This document shows positions 34,992 to 44,529 of a stretch of DNA of 64,000 nucleotides, one piece after another. This DNA is from Burkholderia singularis (GTDB lineage Bacteria > Pseudomonadota > Gammaproteobacteria > Burkholderiales > Burkholderiaceae). Numbering within the stretch: position 1 is the first letter of the stretch; every line of letters begins with the position of its first letter. A program made the position numbers and the translations under genes. The notes under the pieces are model-generated. The model saw only the letters and a program-made list of their open reading frames with translations, did not search any database and was not told where the DNA came from. Location of the stretch: the NCBI RefSeq assembly GCF_900176645.1, contig NZ_FXAN01000047.1:1-64000 (forward strand). Direction: 5' to 3'.

Positions 34992-35807
34992 ATGGCAAAA
35001 ATCATCGTGGTGACATCGGGCAAGGGCGGCGTGGGCAAAACGACGACGAGCGCAAGCTTTGCCTCCGGCCTCGCGCTGCGCGGCCACAAGACGGCCGTGA
35101 TCGACTTCGACGTCGGCCTGCGCAATCTCGATCTCATCATGGGCTGCGAGCGCCGCGTCGTGTATGACCTCGTCAACGTGATCCAAGGCGAAGCGAACCT
35201 GAATCAGGCGCTCATCAAGGACAAGAAGTGCGAGAACCTGTACATCCTGCCCGCGTCGCAGACGCGCGACAAGGACGCGCTCACGCGTGAGGGCGTCGAG
35301 AAGGTCATCAACGATCTGGTGGCGATGGATTTCGAGTACATCGTCTGCGATTCGCCGGCAGGCATCGAGGCGGGCGCGCTGCATGCGATGTATTTCGCAG
35401 ACGAGGCACTGATCGTGACCAATCCGGAAGTGTCGTCGGTACGCGATTCCGATCGCATTCTCGGCATTTTGTCGTCGAAGACGAAACGCGCGACGGAAGG
35501 CAAGGAACCGATCAAGGAGCACCTGCTCATCACCCGCTACAACCCGAAGCGCGTGAGCGAGGGCGAGATGCTGTCGCTCGACGACATCAGCGAGATCCTG
35601 CGCATCAAGCTGATCGGCGTCGTGCCGGAATCCGAGGCGGTGCTGCACGCGTCGAACCAGGGACTGCCCGCGGTGCATCTGGATGGCACCGACGTCGCCG
35701 AAGCGTACAAGGACATCGTCGCGCGCTTTCTCGGCGAGGACAAGCCGCTGCGCTTCATCGACTACCAAAAGCCGGGCCTGCTGCAGCGCCTCTTTGGCAA
35801 CAAGTAA
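34992..35807 (+). CDS. minD: Septum site-determining ATPase MinD
   Basis: A 271-aa membrane-associated ATPase that recruits MinC and oscillates with MinE. The deviant Walker A motif KGGVGKTT contains the signature lysine K11 and K16. Further blocks are VIDFDVGLRNLDLIMGCE and VCDSPAGIEAGALHAM. The C-terminal amphipathic helix (PGLLQRLFGNK) is the membrane-targeting sequence. It lies 57 nt after minC and 12 nt before minE. Confidence 0.97.
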   Translation: MAKIIVVTSGKGGVGKTTTSASFASGLALRGHKTAVIDFDVGLRNLDLIMGCERRVVYDLVNVIQGEANLNQALIKDKKCENLYILPASQTRDKDALTREGVEKVINDLVAMDFEYIVCDSPAGIEAGALHAMYFADEALIVTNPEVSSVRDSDRILGILSSKTKRATEGKEPIKEHLLITRYNPKRVSEGEMLSLDDISEILRIKLIGVVPESEAVLHASNQGLPAVHLDGTDVAEAYKDIVARFLGEDKPLRFIDYQKPGLLQRLFGNK

Positions 35808-35819
35808 CGGAGGCGCGCC

Positions 35820-36074
35820 ATGTCGATACTGTCGTTTCTGCTCGGCGAGAAGAAGAAGTCCGCGGCCGTCGCGAAAGAGCGGCTGCAGCTCATCATCGCG
35901 CACGAGCGGGTGGGCGGCCGTCCGCCTGCCGATTACCTGCCGGCGCTGCAAAAGGAGCTCGTCGCCGTCATTTCGAAATATGTGAAGATTTCGAACGATG
36001 ACATCCGCGTGAGCCTCGAGCGCCAGGACGACCTGGAAGTGCTCGAGGTGAAGATCGAGATTCCCCAGGCCTGA
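35820..36074 (+). CDS. minE: Cell division topological specificity factor MinE
   Basis: An 84-aa MinE. The N-terminal membrane-targeting and MinD-binding part ([33 protein letters not shown]) is followed by the dimerisation domain with [20 protein letters not shown]. Length is typical. GGAGG lies just upstream of the ATG. It is the last gene of the min operon. Confidence 0.97.
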
Positions 36075-36204
36075 GGCCGCGCTGCCGCTCTTCGTTGTCC
36101 GCCAAGCGCGCGGTGCCACGGCGCCGCGCGTGCCTTACTTCCGGTTGCACTCTCGAGTGCTCTGTAATACAGCCCCGGTCTGCTTTTCAGCTCTTCCGAG
36201 CATT

Positions 36205-36235
36205 GAATGAATGCGCGCGCATCGCGCGCTCATTC
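36205..36235. repeat. Hairpin between minE and the envelope-protein gene
   Basis: An inverted repeat with arms GAATGA/TCATTC flanking a GCGCGCG/CGCGCGC core, lying about 130 nt after minE and just before the GGAGG of the next gene. There is no clean U-tract, so it could be either a weak terminator or a leader structure for the downstream gene. Confidence 0.45.
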
Positions 36236-36251
36236 ACTCTCGGAGGCTGTG

Positions 36252-36623
36252 ATGTCGTTCTCTATTCGTCGTGTTGCGTGGCCGCTTGCCGTCGCCGGTG
36301 CGGCCGTTTGCGCGCTCGCGCCGCTTGCCGCGAGCGCCGGGGAAATCGTTGTCGCGCAGGTCGCGCCCGGCGCGATTGTCGAGCCGGCGTCCCCTGAAGT
36401 GGTCGTGATCGCGCCGAGCGCGCCGCCGCCCGTGCGCTATGAGATCACGCCGGCGCCGCGCGTCGGCTATGTATGGGATCGAGGCCACTGGCATTGGGAT
36501 CATGGCCGCTACGTGTGGATAGCAGGGCATTGGCAGGCCGAGCGCGTCGGCATGCATTGGGTGCCGGGGCGCTGGGTGCCGCGCGGGCCGAACTGGGTCT
36601 GGGTTGGCGGTCATTGGGCATGA
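36252..36623 (+). CDS. YXWGXW/WxxGxxW-repeat envelope protein
   Basis: A 123-aa exported protein. A signal peptide (MSFSIRRVAWPLAVAGAAVC, cleavage near ASA-GE) is followed by a Pro/Val-rich linker and a C-terminal set of aromatic repeats: GYVWDRGHWHWDHGRYVW, AGHWQAERVGMHWVPGRW, GPNWVWVGGHW. This composition is typical of small Burkholderia periplasmic YXWGXW proteins (BcpO-like). GGAGG lies 6 nt upstream of the ATG at 36252. It is followed 13 nt later by a tiny lipoprotein gene. Confidence 0.85.
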   Translation: MSFSIRRVAWPLAVAGAAVCALAPLAASAGEIVVAQVAPGAIVEPASPEVVVIAPSAPPPVRYEITPAPRVGYVWDRGHWHWDHGRYVWIAGHWQAERVGMHWVPGRWVPRGPNWVWVGGHWA

Positions 36624-36636
36624 GCGGGAGCGTGCG

Positions 36637-36747
36637 ATGAAACGGACGTTGTTGGGGCTCGCGCTTGTCGCGTTGACGTTGGCCGGCTGCGTCGTGGTGC
36701 CCGCGCGGCCGGTGTATTACCGGCCCGCGCCCGTCGTGATCTATTGA
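36637..36747 (+). CDS. 36-aa small lipoprotein
   Basis: A short gene with a complete lipoprotein signal: MKRTLLGLALVALTLAGC, with the lipobox LAGC at residues 15-18, then a Val/Pro/Tyr-rich tail of 18 residues. GGGAG lies upstream of the ATG. It follows the WxxGxxW gene by 13 nt and is probably in the same operon. Its stop overlaps the stop of the convergent clcB gene by 7 nt. Confidence 0.75.
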   Translation: MKRTLLGLALVALTLAGCVVVPARPVYYRPAPVVIY

Positions 36748-38444
36748 CGGGGTCGTTGCGGCGGTTCGGCCGAGGCCAGCGTGCCGTCGCGGGCTGGCGG
36801 CGGGGCGCTCGCGGTTGGCGCGGTTGCGGCGCGCGGCGTGTTCGTATCGACGGCGCAGGCGGCGGCGTCGGTTTGGGGGGCGGTGCTTGCGTTACCGTCG
36901 GCATGGCGGCGGGCGTCAGCGTCAGCGTCAGCGTCAGCGTCAGCGTCAGCGTCAGCGTCAGCGTCAGCGTCAGCGTCAGCGTCAGCGTCAGCATGACAGC
37001 CGGCTTCGGCTTCGGTTCGCGTATCCGCGTCGGTTTCGTCGCGCAACGTATCGAGCGGATCGGCGGGCGCCGAGGCGGCATCCACCGGCATCCTGACCGC
37101 CGTCATGCCGGCAGGCGCGGCGTCGCGGGCCGCCGCGGCGTGCGCCGGCTGAGGCGGCTTCAGATAGCGCTCGGCGAGCGCTTCATAGAGCGGTGGCACG
37201 AAAAAGCGCGATACGCGGCTGGCAATCAACGCGGTCGCCATCAATGAAATCACCAGCGCGTGACCGTTGATCATCTCCATCACGATCACGAACGACGTGA
37301 TAGGCGATTGCGTGACGGCAGCGAGGTAGCCAACCATCGCAAGCGCGATCAGCATCGGCAGGTGCATGTCGCTGAACACGAAATGCAGCAGGTTGCCGAA
37401 TCCGGCGCCGATCGACAGCGACGGCGCGAAAATCCCGCCGGGGATGCCCGGCAGGTACGACGCGACCATCGAGATCATCTTCAGGAACGGATACAGCGCA
37501 GGCAATTGCTCATGGCCGTCGAGCAGGCCACGCGCCTCCGCGTAGCCGCTGCCGAACGTCGTGCCGCCCGAGACGAGGCCGGCGAATGCGATCGCCAAAC
37601 CGCACCCGGCCGCGAATACGATCGGACGCTCACGATATAGCGACAGCAGCCTTGCCGGCAGCCATCGGGCGGTATTTAGCAGCAGCCAGCCGAACAGGCC
37701 GCCCGCGATGCCGGTGACGAGCGCCGTCAGCAGCACGGCGGCGGCGAGCGCTTTGGGGAAATGCGCGCCGATTTCGATTGTGCCGAAATACGTGTAATTG
37801 CCGTTCAAGCCGAGCGCGATCACGCCGGCGATGATGATGGCCGTGATCAGCACGCCGCTTGCGCGCGCGGAGAAGCTGCGGCTCAACTCCTCGATCGCGA
37901 ACACGATACCGGCAAGCGGCGTATTGAACGCGGCCGACAGGCCGGCCGCCGCGCCCGCGAGCACGAGCTGCCGCTCGATCAGCGCATTCGAGCGTGGGTA
38001 GAAGCGGCGCAGATTGAACATCAGCGACGCGCCGATTTGCACGGTCGGCCCCTCGCGGCCGATGGTGAAGCCGCCGAGGATGCCGAGCAACGACACCAGA
38101 ACCTTGCCGAACAGAATGCGCAGCGTCAGCAGCCGGGAGCCGAACGCGCCCGGCTGCGCGTGCAGCGTCGCAATCACCTGGGGAATGCCGCTGCCTTCCG
38201 CGCCGCGAAAGAAGCGGCGCGTGAGCCAGACCGATAGCGCCGCAATCGCGGGGGTGAGCACGAAAGGCAGCCATACGTAGCGATGCTGGAGAGCGCGGAA
38301 CGCGTCGTAGCCCCGATCGATAAGCCGCGCATAGAGCACGGCGGTCAGGCCCACGGCGATTGCGCCGAGCCAGAACACGCCATATTGGCGCCAGATACGT
38401 TGGGTGCGGCGCGCGAGGGACGGGAAGAGGCGGTGGCGTGGCAT
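36741..38444 (-). CDS. clcB: ClC-family chloride channel/transporter
   Basis: A 567-aa membrane protein with about 10-12 helices and the ClC signatures GSGIPQ, GREGPTVQIG (gating Glu) and GIPGGIFAPSL. Length of the transport domain matches prokaryotic ClcB. After about residue 440 comes a long hydrophilic tail rich in Ala, Asp and Pro, including 13 Asp-Ala pairs encoded by a 6-bp repeat. The ATG at 38444 (MPRHRLFPSLARR) is chosen; the frame extends further upstream without membrane content. The tail length may vary among strains. Confidence 0.9.
   Translation of the reverse strand: MPRHRLFPSLARRTQRIWRQYGVFWLGAIAVGLTAVLYARLIDRGYDAFRALQHRYVWLPFVLTPAIAALSVWLTRRFFRGAEGSGIPQVIATLHAQPGAFGSRLLTLRILFGKVLVSLLGILGGFTIGREGPTVQIGASLMFNLRRFYPRSNALIERQLVLAGAAAGLSAAFNTPLAGIVFAIEELSRSFSARASGVLITAIIIAGVIALGLNGNYTYFGTIEIGAHFPKALAAAVLLTALVTGIAGGLFGWLLLNTARWLPARLLSLYRERPIVFAAGCGLAIAFAGLVSGGTTFGSGYAEARGLLDGHEQLPALYPFLKMISMVASYLPGIPGGIFAPSLSIGAGFGNLLHFVFSDMHLPMLIALAMVGYLAAVTQSPITSFVIVMEMINGHALVISLMATALIASRVSRFFVPPLYEALAERYLKPPQPAHAAAARDAAPAGMTAVRMPVDAASAPADPLDTLRDETDADTRTEAEAGCHADADADADADADADADADADADADADARRHADGNASTAPQTDAAACAVDTNTPRAATAPTASAPPPARDGTLASAEPPQRPRQ
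36913..36990 (-). repeat. 13-copy hexanucleotide repeat in clcB tail
   Basis: Thirteen perfect copies of GCGTCA on the plus strand, read on the minus strand as GAC-GCT pairs and encoding (Asp-Ala)13 in the C-terminal tail of the chloride transporter. Copy-number changes stay in frame, so they would change tail length without disrupting the gene. Confidence 0.95.
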
Positions 38445-38634
38445 GGGCGGCGGCGCTGACAAAATTGCAATTATAGAGAGCGTCGCACGCAGGATTTTGC
38501 GTGAGAGGGGGGCGTAATCAAGTTGAAATATGAGCTGAGACCAGCCGCCACGGCTAATCGCGTGTCGCGGGCTGCACGCTTCGCGGCGGAACGGTCGGTG
38601 CGCTTGCGCCGCGCAAAGCGCGAGCGTTGCCGAG

Positions 38635-38817
38635 CTATGCAAGCAACAGTTCGAGCGCGATGACAGCCGCGATCGCCATGAGATTGGCCGCGAGCGCTTG
38701 GCCTGCGACGCCGAGCCAGGTTCGGGGTTTAAAGCGCGCCGCCAGCAGCAGCGCGCGGCCGAGGGCCAACGCGACGATCAGTACGAGATCGGAATTTCGC
38801 AGATGGATGAAATGCAT
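38635..38817 (-). CDS. Small two-helix membrane protein
   Basis: A 60-aa protein with two predicted transmembrane helices: DLVLIVALALGRALLLAARF and LAANLMAIAAVIALELLLA, separated by a short basic loop. The longer open frame upstream (to 39015) reads as low-complexity Arg/Pro/Ala sequence and is unlikely to be translated. The ribosome binding site before 38817 is weak. It lies between clcB and the MFS gene, both on the minus strand. No family recognised. Confidence 0.45.
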   Translation of the reverse strand: MHFIHLRNSDLVLIVALALGRALLLAARFKPRTWLGVAGQALAANLMAIAAVIALELLLA

Positions 38818-39039
38818 CGCGACAATCCCGTTACGGCCGGAACACAACGGCCGCCCGCCGGTTGCGGCAGGGCCGGCGGGCGCCTGATCGAGTACAGGCG
38901 CGCCGGTGCGCGGCGCAAACGCGGACCGATACGGGCGTGACAACGCGGCTGACGTGAAGCGGTCGGCCGGCGAACGATACGGCTGATTCCGCGCCACGCG
39001 AATCCGTTGCGTCATGCGCGCGCCGCGCGCCCATTGCGC

Positions 39040-40389
39040 TCAGGCAAGCGACGTATCGCGGGTCTCGCGCATCAGCAATACGCCGACCAAACTGAGCGCC
39101 GCCGCGATCGACACATAGGCGCCGACCCACGCCAGCCCGCCGCGCGCCGCGAGCAGTTGCGCGATATACGGCGCGATCGATGCACCGAGAATGCCGCCGA
39201 GGTTGTAGGCGACGCCCGCGCCGGTATAGCGGACCGGCGTCGGAAAGAGTTCCGGCAAAAGCGTGCCCATCGGTGCGAACGTCACGCCCATCAGGAACAG
39301 CTCGATCGTCAGGAACAGCGCGACGAGCGGCGTCGAGCCGCTGCCGAGCAGCGGCGCCATCGCGAAACCGGACAGCAGCGCGGCGGCCGACCCGGCGATC
39401 AGCACCGGCCTGCGGCCGAAGCGGTCGGCAGCGGCGGCGGCCAGCGGCGTCGCGAGCGCCATGAACAGCACCGCGAAGCACAGCAGGCCGAGGAAGCGCT
39501 CGCGCGGCATGTGCAGCGTGCTCACGCCATACGATAGCGAGAACACCGTCGAGATATAGAACAGCGTGTAGCAGACGATCATCGCGAGCGCGCCGAGCAG
39601 CGTCGGCCGCCAGTGGTGCGCGACGAGCGATGCGATCGGCACGCGCACGCGCTCGTGGCGATCGAGCGTCGCCTGGAAAGCGGGGGTCTCCGCGATCTTC
39701 AGGCGCACGTACAGGCCAAGCGCGACGAGCACCGCGCTGACGAGAAACGGAATGCGCCAGCCCCACGCGCGGAATTGCGCGTCCGATAGCGACAGCGCGA
39801 GCGCGAAAAACAGGCCGTTCGACGCGAGAAAACCGATCGACGGGCCCAACTGCGGAAACATGCCGAACCAGCCGCGTTTGCCCGGCGGCGCGTACTCGGT
39901 CGCCAGCAGCGCGGCGCCGCCCCATTCGCCGCCGAGGCCGATGCCTTGGCCGAAGCGCAGCACGCACAACAGCACGGGCGCAAGCGTGCCAATCGTGTCG
40001 TAGCCGGGCACGAGGCCGATCGCGGTCGTTGAGATGCCCATCACCAGCAGCGACGCGACGAGCGTCGATTTGCGGCCGATCCGGTCGCCGAAATGGCCGA
40101 ACAGGAACGAGCCGATCGGCCGCGCGACGAAGGCGATGCCGAACGTGACGAAGGCGGATAGCGCCTGCGCGGTCGACGAGCCGTGCGGAAAGAACACGGG
40201 GCCGATCACAAGCGCGGCGGCGGTCGCGTACACATAGAAATCGTAAAACTCGATCGCCGTGCCGATGAAGCTCGCGAACACGATGCGCCGCTGCTCGCGT
40301 CTATCGGCCATGCGTGGCGCGGCGGCAGCGGCGGGCTCGGCTCGGCCGGGGGCCGGTGCCTGAGCCGTTGACGAGCGGATTTGCGACAT
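39040..40389 (-). CDS. MFS transporter, metabolite:H+ symporter (MHS) family
   Basis: A 449-aa transporter with 12 transmembrane segments. MHS-family marks are SFIGTAIEFYDFYVYATAAA at the first helix, the loop 2-3 motif GHFGDRIGRKSTL, and GEWGGAALLATEYAPPGKR in the centre. Members such as ShiA, KgtP and ProP import organic acids or osmolytes; the substrate here cannot be read. It is preceded by a long leader and stands alone. Confidence 0.9.
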   Translation of the reverse strand: MSQIRSSTAQAPAPGRAEPAAAAAPRMADRREQRRIVFASFIGTAIEFYDFYVYATAAALVIGPVFFPHGSSTAQALSAFVTFGIAFVARPIGSFLFGHFGDRIGRKSTLVASLLVMGISTTAIGLVPGYDTIGTLAPVLLCVLRFGQGIGLGGEWGGAALLATEYAPPGKRGWFGMFPQLGPSIGFLASNGLFFALALSLSDAQFRAWGWRIPFLVSAVLVALGLYVRLKIAETPAFQATLDRHERVRVPIASLVAHHWRPTLLGALAMIVCYTLFYISTVFSLSYGVSTLHMPRERFLGLLCFAVLFMALATPLAAAAADRFGRRPVLIAGSAAALLSGFAMAPLLGSGSTPLVALFLTIELFLMGVTFAPMGTLLPELFPTPVRYTGAGVAYNLGGILGASIAPYIAQLLAARGGLAWVGAYVSIAAALSLVGVLLMRETRDTSLA

Positions 40390-40855
40390 CGATGTCTCCT
40401 TGGATGGTTTTTACGTATCGTTTATGGTGCGTGACGGGCGGCGGCGAATCGCTTGCAAGCCGGCAGCCGGGTGGCGGCTCAGATCCCGGAATCGAGGGGG
40501 CCGCATCGCGTGCGGTACGGCGCGGCGGTCCGAGCGAAGCGCCGCGCGAGCGATTCGCTCGCGGCGCTTCGATGCGCATCGCGCGGCGGGCCGATCGGGC
40601 CTGCCGCTTGCGCGCGGCCTGGCGGCTAAAGCGCGGTGCGGGCAATTATAGCGAGCTTGTCGGGGCCGTTTGGCGGATCGCTTCGGGGCGCGGGTGCCGC
40701 TTGGCAGCCTCGCGCGTGCTCATCAACGTCACCGTGCCCAGGCGTTGCGCGCCGCAAGTTCGGCCTCACGCAAAAAATCGCGGCGGGTGTCCAGGCACGC
40801 CGCCCGCGTATCTCATGCACGTCATATCGCCGCCGCGGCCTTACGCGTTTCGCGT
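40390..40855. other. Intergenic region upstream of the MFS gene
   Basis: About 465 nt between the MFS gene start and the stop of the TonB-like lipoprotein gene, both on the minus strand. It is GC-rich with many open frames, but none shows protein-like composition or a ribosome binding site. It probably holds the MFS promoter and leader. No gene is supported. Confidence 0.4.
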
Positions 40856-41338
40856 TCAGTTGAGCGTCTGCGCTTGCGGCGACGCGATCGTGCGCAACTG
40901 GAATTCGCCGTCGTCGTTGAAGAGCCAGCTTTCCATCAGTTCGACTTCGCCATGGGCGTCGAGGATTCTCACGGGTGGCGGTGGCAGCGGCGCGGCATGG
41001 CGCAGCGACGCGAGCGCGATGCCCTCGGCTTCGTCGTCGCCGTTGCTGCGATAAACCGACGAGTTGACGAGCCGCCCGTTGCGATCGACGGTGAACGAAA
41101 CGACGACGAGCGAGCGCAGCATCGCTTGCGGCGTGCCGTGCAGCACGTGTTCCGGATTGCGCTCGGCGATGCGCCGCGCGATGCTCATGCGGTACTCCGC
41201 CGTGCCTGCCATGGGCACGCCCGGCGCGGGCGCGCCGGCGTTCGGAGGCGTGATGGTGCAGGCGGTGAGCGCGGCCGCGCAGGCTGCCGCGGCGGCATGT
41301 CGCCAGGCGGCGAAGAGGCGGGGGGAGTGTGGCGTCAT
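40856..41338 (-). CDS. TonB C-terminal-like lipoprotein
   Basis: A 160-aa exported protein. The signal (AAAAACAAALTAC) ends in a lipobox-like Cys. The mature part has a TonB C-terminal/energy-transducer pattern (VVVSFTVDRNGRLVNSSVYR, LASLRHAAPLPPPP). The ATG at 41338 has an excellent GAGGAGG upstream. Probably anchored in the outer or inner membrane facing the periplasm; the partner is unknown. Confidence 0.8.
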   Translation of the reverse strand: MTPHSPRLFAAWRHAAAAACAAALTACTITPPNAGAPAPGVPMAGTAEYRMSIARRIAERNPEHVLHGTPQAMLRSLVVVSFTVDRNGRLVNSSVYRSNGDDEAEGIALASLRHAAPLPPPPVRILDAHGEVELMESWLFNDDGEFQLRTIASPQAQTLN

Positions 41339-41532
41339 GATCGCCTCCTCGATGAGCGAAAGACCGTCGATTTCATGATAGGCGCACGCAGGCGCGCATG
41401 CATCGGGACAAGCGAGCGGCGACATAGTTCCGGCGGCCCGGCGTTCGGCCGGGCGCGTGGCTCGGGCGCGCGAAATATCCGTGCCGAAACGAAAAATCCC
41501 GCCAGGCCGAGACAGCGCGGGCGGGATCGTTC

Positions 41533-41620
<88 letters not shown>

Positions 41621-41711
41621 ACGGGCGTGCATTGTAACCGAAACAGCGCGTGCGGCGAACGTGAAGCAACGGCGTTTTCGCGTGCGCCGCACGCAATGCG
41701 TATTGCCGCGC

Positions 41712-42929
41712 TTATTCGTCGCGCAGAAACAGCGCCTGCAAATCGTTGAGAAAGCGCTGGCCAAGCGGCGTGGGGGCGATGCGCAGATGGTCGCGCGCGA
41801 GGAGGCCGCGCCGTTCGGCCTCGGCGAGCGCGGGCTCGATTGCCGTGACCGACATGCCGGTGCGCTCGGTGAAGCTGGTGATCGGCACGCCTTCGACGAG
41901 CCGCAGCGCATTCAGCATGAATTCGAACGGCAGCTCGCGTGGGCCGACCTCGCGCTCTTCCTGCACGCTGGCGCCGGCCTTCGCGCGTTCGATGAACGTC
42001 GCCGGGTGCTTGTAGCGCGCCTGGCGCAGGATCCGGTTCGGAAACGACAGCTTCGTGTGCGCGCCCGCGCCGATCCCGAGATAGTCGCCGAAACGCCAGT
42101 AGTTGAGGTTGTGCTTGCATTGCCGGTGAGGCTTCGCATAGGCGGAGACCTCGTAGCGCCCATAGCCCGCCTGCGTCGTGCGCTCGTGCAGCCAGTCCTG
42201 CATGTCGGCGGAGGCGTCGTCGTCCGGCACCGCGGGCGGAAATTTTGCGAAGTACGTGTTCGGCTCGAGCGTCAGGTGGTACAGCGACAGATGCGGCGGC
42301 GTGAACGACAGCGCCGTTTCGAGATCCGCGCGGCACTCGTCGAGCGTCTGGTTCGGCAACGCGAACATCAGGTCGAGATTGAAGTTGTCGAACGTCTTCG
42401 CGGCGATCTCGACTGCCGCGCGCGCCTGCGCGGCGTCGTGGATGCGACCGAGCGCCTTCAGATGCGCTTCGTTGAAGCTTTGAATTCCGATCGACAGGCG
42501 GTTCACGCCGCTTGCGCGGAATTGCGCGAACTTCGCGGCCTCGAACGTGCCGGGGTTGGCCTCGAGCGTGATTTCCGCGTCGGCGTCGAGCGGCAGCAGC
42601 GCGCGCACGTCGGACAACAGCCGGTCCAGTCCCGCCGCGGAAAGCAGGCTGGGCGTTCCGCCGCCGATGAATACCGTGTGCACGTGGCGGCCCCAGACGA
42701 GCGGCAGCGCCGCTTCGAGATCGGCGCGCAACGCGTCGAGATAATCTTGCTCGGGCAATGCGCCGCCGTCTTTCCATTCGTGCGAATTGAAGTCGCAGTA
42801 CGGACACTTACGCACGCACCACGGGAAATGCACGTACAGCGCAAGCGGGGGCAGCGACGCGAGCCGAACCTTGCCGGGCGCGGCGAACGTCGCGACGATG
42901 CGCGCGCCGTTGGCGGCAGCCTCGCTCAT
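41712..42929 (-). CDS. hemW: Radical SAM heme chaperone HemW
   Basis: A 405-aa HemW (formerly called HemN-like). The radical SAM cluster motif is C38-x3-C42-x2-C45 (PWCVRKCPYCDFNSHEW). HemW blocks include FIGGGTPSLLSAAGLDRLL, EANPGTFEAAKFAQFRASGV and LSIGIQSFNEAHLKALGR. The ATG overlaps the rdgB stop (ATGA). It lacks the extra Cys of true coproporphyrinogen oxidase HemN. It is part of rph-rdgB-hemW. Confidence 0.93.
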   Translation of the reverse strand: MSEAAANGARIVATFAAPGKVRLASLPPLALYVHFPWCVRKCPYCDFNSHEWKDGGALPEQDYLDALRADLEAALPLVWGRHVHTVFIGGGTPSLLSAAGLDRLLSDVRALLPLDADAEITLEANPGTFEAAKFAQFRASGVNRLSIGIQSFNEAHLKALGRIHDAAQARAAVEIAAKTFDNFNLDLMFALPNQTLDECRADLETALSFTPPHLSLYHLTLEPNTYFAKFPPAVPDDDASADMQDWLHERTTQAGYGRYEVSAYAKPHRQCKHNLNYWRFGDYLGIGAGAHTKLSFPNRILRQARYKHPATFIERAKAGASVQEEREVGPRELPFEFMLNALRLVEGVPITSFTERTGMSVTAIEPALAEAERRGLLARDHLRIAPTPLGQRFLNDLQALFLRDE

Positions 42930-43624
42930 TGCGCCGCCTCGCGCATCGCTTGTTCGAGTCTGCCGGCGAGCGCTTGCAGCGCGAGCGCGCGATGGCTGAT
43001 CGCGTTTTTCGCGGCGGGTTCGAGTTCGGCCGCCGTCGCGTTGAGCGCCGGCACGAAGAAGTGCGGATCGTAGCCAAAGCCGTGCGCGCCGCGCGGCGTG
43101 TCGACGATTTCGCCCGTCCAGCGCCCTTCGGCGACGATCGGCTCGGGATCGTCGGCATGGCGCACGAGCGCGAGCACGCAGCAGTAATACGCGCGCCGGT
43201 CGGCCACGCCGCGCAGTTGCTCGACGAGGTACGCGTTGTTTGCCGCGTCGCTCTTGTCGCGGCCCGCGCGCTGCGCGTAGCGCGCCGAGTAGACGCCAGG
43301 CGCGCCGCCGAGCGCGGGCACGCACAGGCCGGAATCGTCGGCGACGGCCGGCAGGCCCGTCGCGCGCGCCGCATGACGCGCCTTTTCCAGCGCGTTTTCG
43401 ATGAACGTCACGTGCGGCTCGTCGGCTTCGGTCACGCCGAGTTCGCCTTGCGGCACCAGTTCGATGTCGAGCGGCGCGAACAGCGCGGCGAACTCGCGCA
43501 GTTTGCCCGGATTGTTCGATGCGAGGACGATCCGCGACAGCGTTGCGTGCGTCGCTTTGCCCGGCGCGCCGGCATGCGCCGGGCTGTTTTCCCTGGCGTT
43601 CGTTGGAGGCGAAGGCTGCTTCAC
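42926..43624 (-). CDS. rdgB: RdgB/HAM1 non-canonical purine NTP pyrophosphatase
   Basis: A 232-aa enzyme that hydrolyses XTP, dITP and ITP and so keeps deaminated purines out of nucleic acids. The signatures are IVLASNNPGKLREFAALFAP, VTEADEPHVTFIENALEKAR, VADDSGLCVPALGG and HGFGYDPHFFVP. The first 27 residues are a non-conserved extension. It lies 1 nt after rph and overlaps hemW. Confidence 0.95.
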   Translation of the reverse strand: MKQPSPPTNARENSPAHAGAPGKATHATLSRIVLASNNPGKLREFAALFAPLDIELVPQGELGVTEADEPHVTFIENALEKARHAARATGLPAVADDSGLCVPALGGAPGVYSARYAQRAGRDKSDAANNAYLVEQLRGVADRRAYYCCVLALVRHADDPEPIVAEGRWTGEIVDTPRGAHGFGYDPHFFVPALNATAAELEPAAKNAISHRALALQALAGRLEQAMREAAQ

Positions 43625-43625
43625 G

Positions 43626-44357
43626 TCAGACTCCCAGCGCCTGGCGCTGCAGGCGCACGAGTTCGCCGATGCCGGCCTGCGCGAGATCGAGCAGCGCGTT
43701 CATCTCGGCGCGCGAGAACGGCGCGCCTTCGGCCGTGCCCTGCACCTCGACGAGGCCGCCCGCCCCGGTCATCACGACGTTCATGTCGGTATCGCACTGG
43801 GAATCTTCCGCGTAATCGAGATCGAGCACCGGCGCGCCTTCGTACATGCCGACCGAGATCGCCGCGACGTAATCGGTGATCGGCGAGCGCGCGAGCTTGC
43901 CGGCCGTGACCAGCTTGGTCACCGCGTCGTGCGCGGCGACGAACGCGCCCGTGATGCTCGCCGTGCGCGTGCCGCCATCGGCCTGAATCACGTCGCAGTC
44001 GAGATGCAGCGTCCGTGCGCCGAGCGCTTCGAGATCGAACACCGCGCGCAGCGCGCGGCCGATCAGGCGCTGGATTTCCTGCGTGCGGCCCGTTTGCTTG
44101 CCGCGCGCCGCCTCGCGGTCGCTGCGCGTGTGGGTTGCGCGCGGCAGCATGCCGTATTCGGCGGTGAGCCAGCCCTGGCCGCGATCGCGCAGGAATTCGG
44201 GCACGCGCTCGGCGATGCTCGCGGTGCAGATCACCTTGGTGTCGCCGAATTCGACGAGCACCGAGCCTTCCGCATGCTTGGTGTAGTGGCGCGTGATACG
44301 CACGTCGCGCAGTTGGTCGGCGCGGCGCTCGCTCGGGCGTGAGGGGGAATGGGTCAT
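43626..44357 (-). CDS. rph: RNase PH
   Basis: A 243-aa phosphorolytic 3'-exoribonuclease that trims tRNA 3' ends. Hallmarks are [38 protein letters not shown] and [20 protein letters not shown], with [20 protein letters not shown]. The ATG at 44357 fits the family length; the frame extends 38 codons upstream without conservation. It is divergent from yicC. Confidence 0.96.
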   Translation of the reverse strand: MTHSPSRPSERRADQLRDVRITRHYTKHAEGSVLVEFGDTKVICTASIAERVPEFLRDRGQGWLTAEYGMLPRATHTRSDREAARGKQTGRTQEIQRLIGRALRAVFDLEALGARTLHLDCDVIQADGGTRTASITGAFVAAHDAVTKLVTAGKLARSPITDYVAAISVGMYEGAPVLDLDYAEDSQCDTDMNVVMTGAGGLVEVQGTAEGAPFSRAEMNALLDLAQAGIGELVRLQRQALGV

Positions 44358-44529
44358 CGGAGCCATACGCGTGAGGGAAACCCCGATTTTACCGCGCGCG
44401 CGCCGTGCCGACCCGCGGCCGATGCGGGCAAAAATGGGATAATGCGCGTTTAGCGCCCCGCGCCGTGCCAAGCGCCGGGCGCCTCGAATCCTTCAGGGCC
44501 GCATGGCCCTTCCAACGACGGGACGAATG

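Noticed and set aside
34632-36119. A 495-codon minus-strand frame across minCDE
   Set aside because: Antisense shadow of minC, minD and minE, which are unmistakable on the plus strand.
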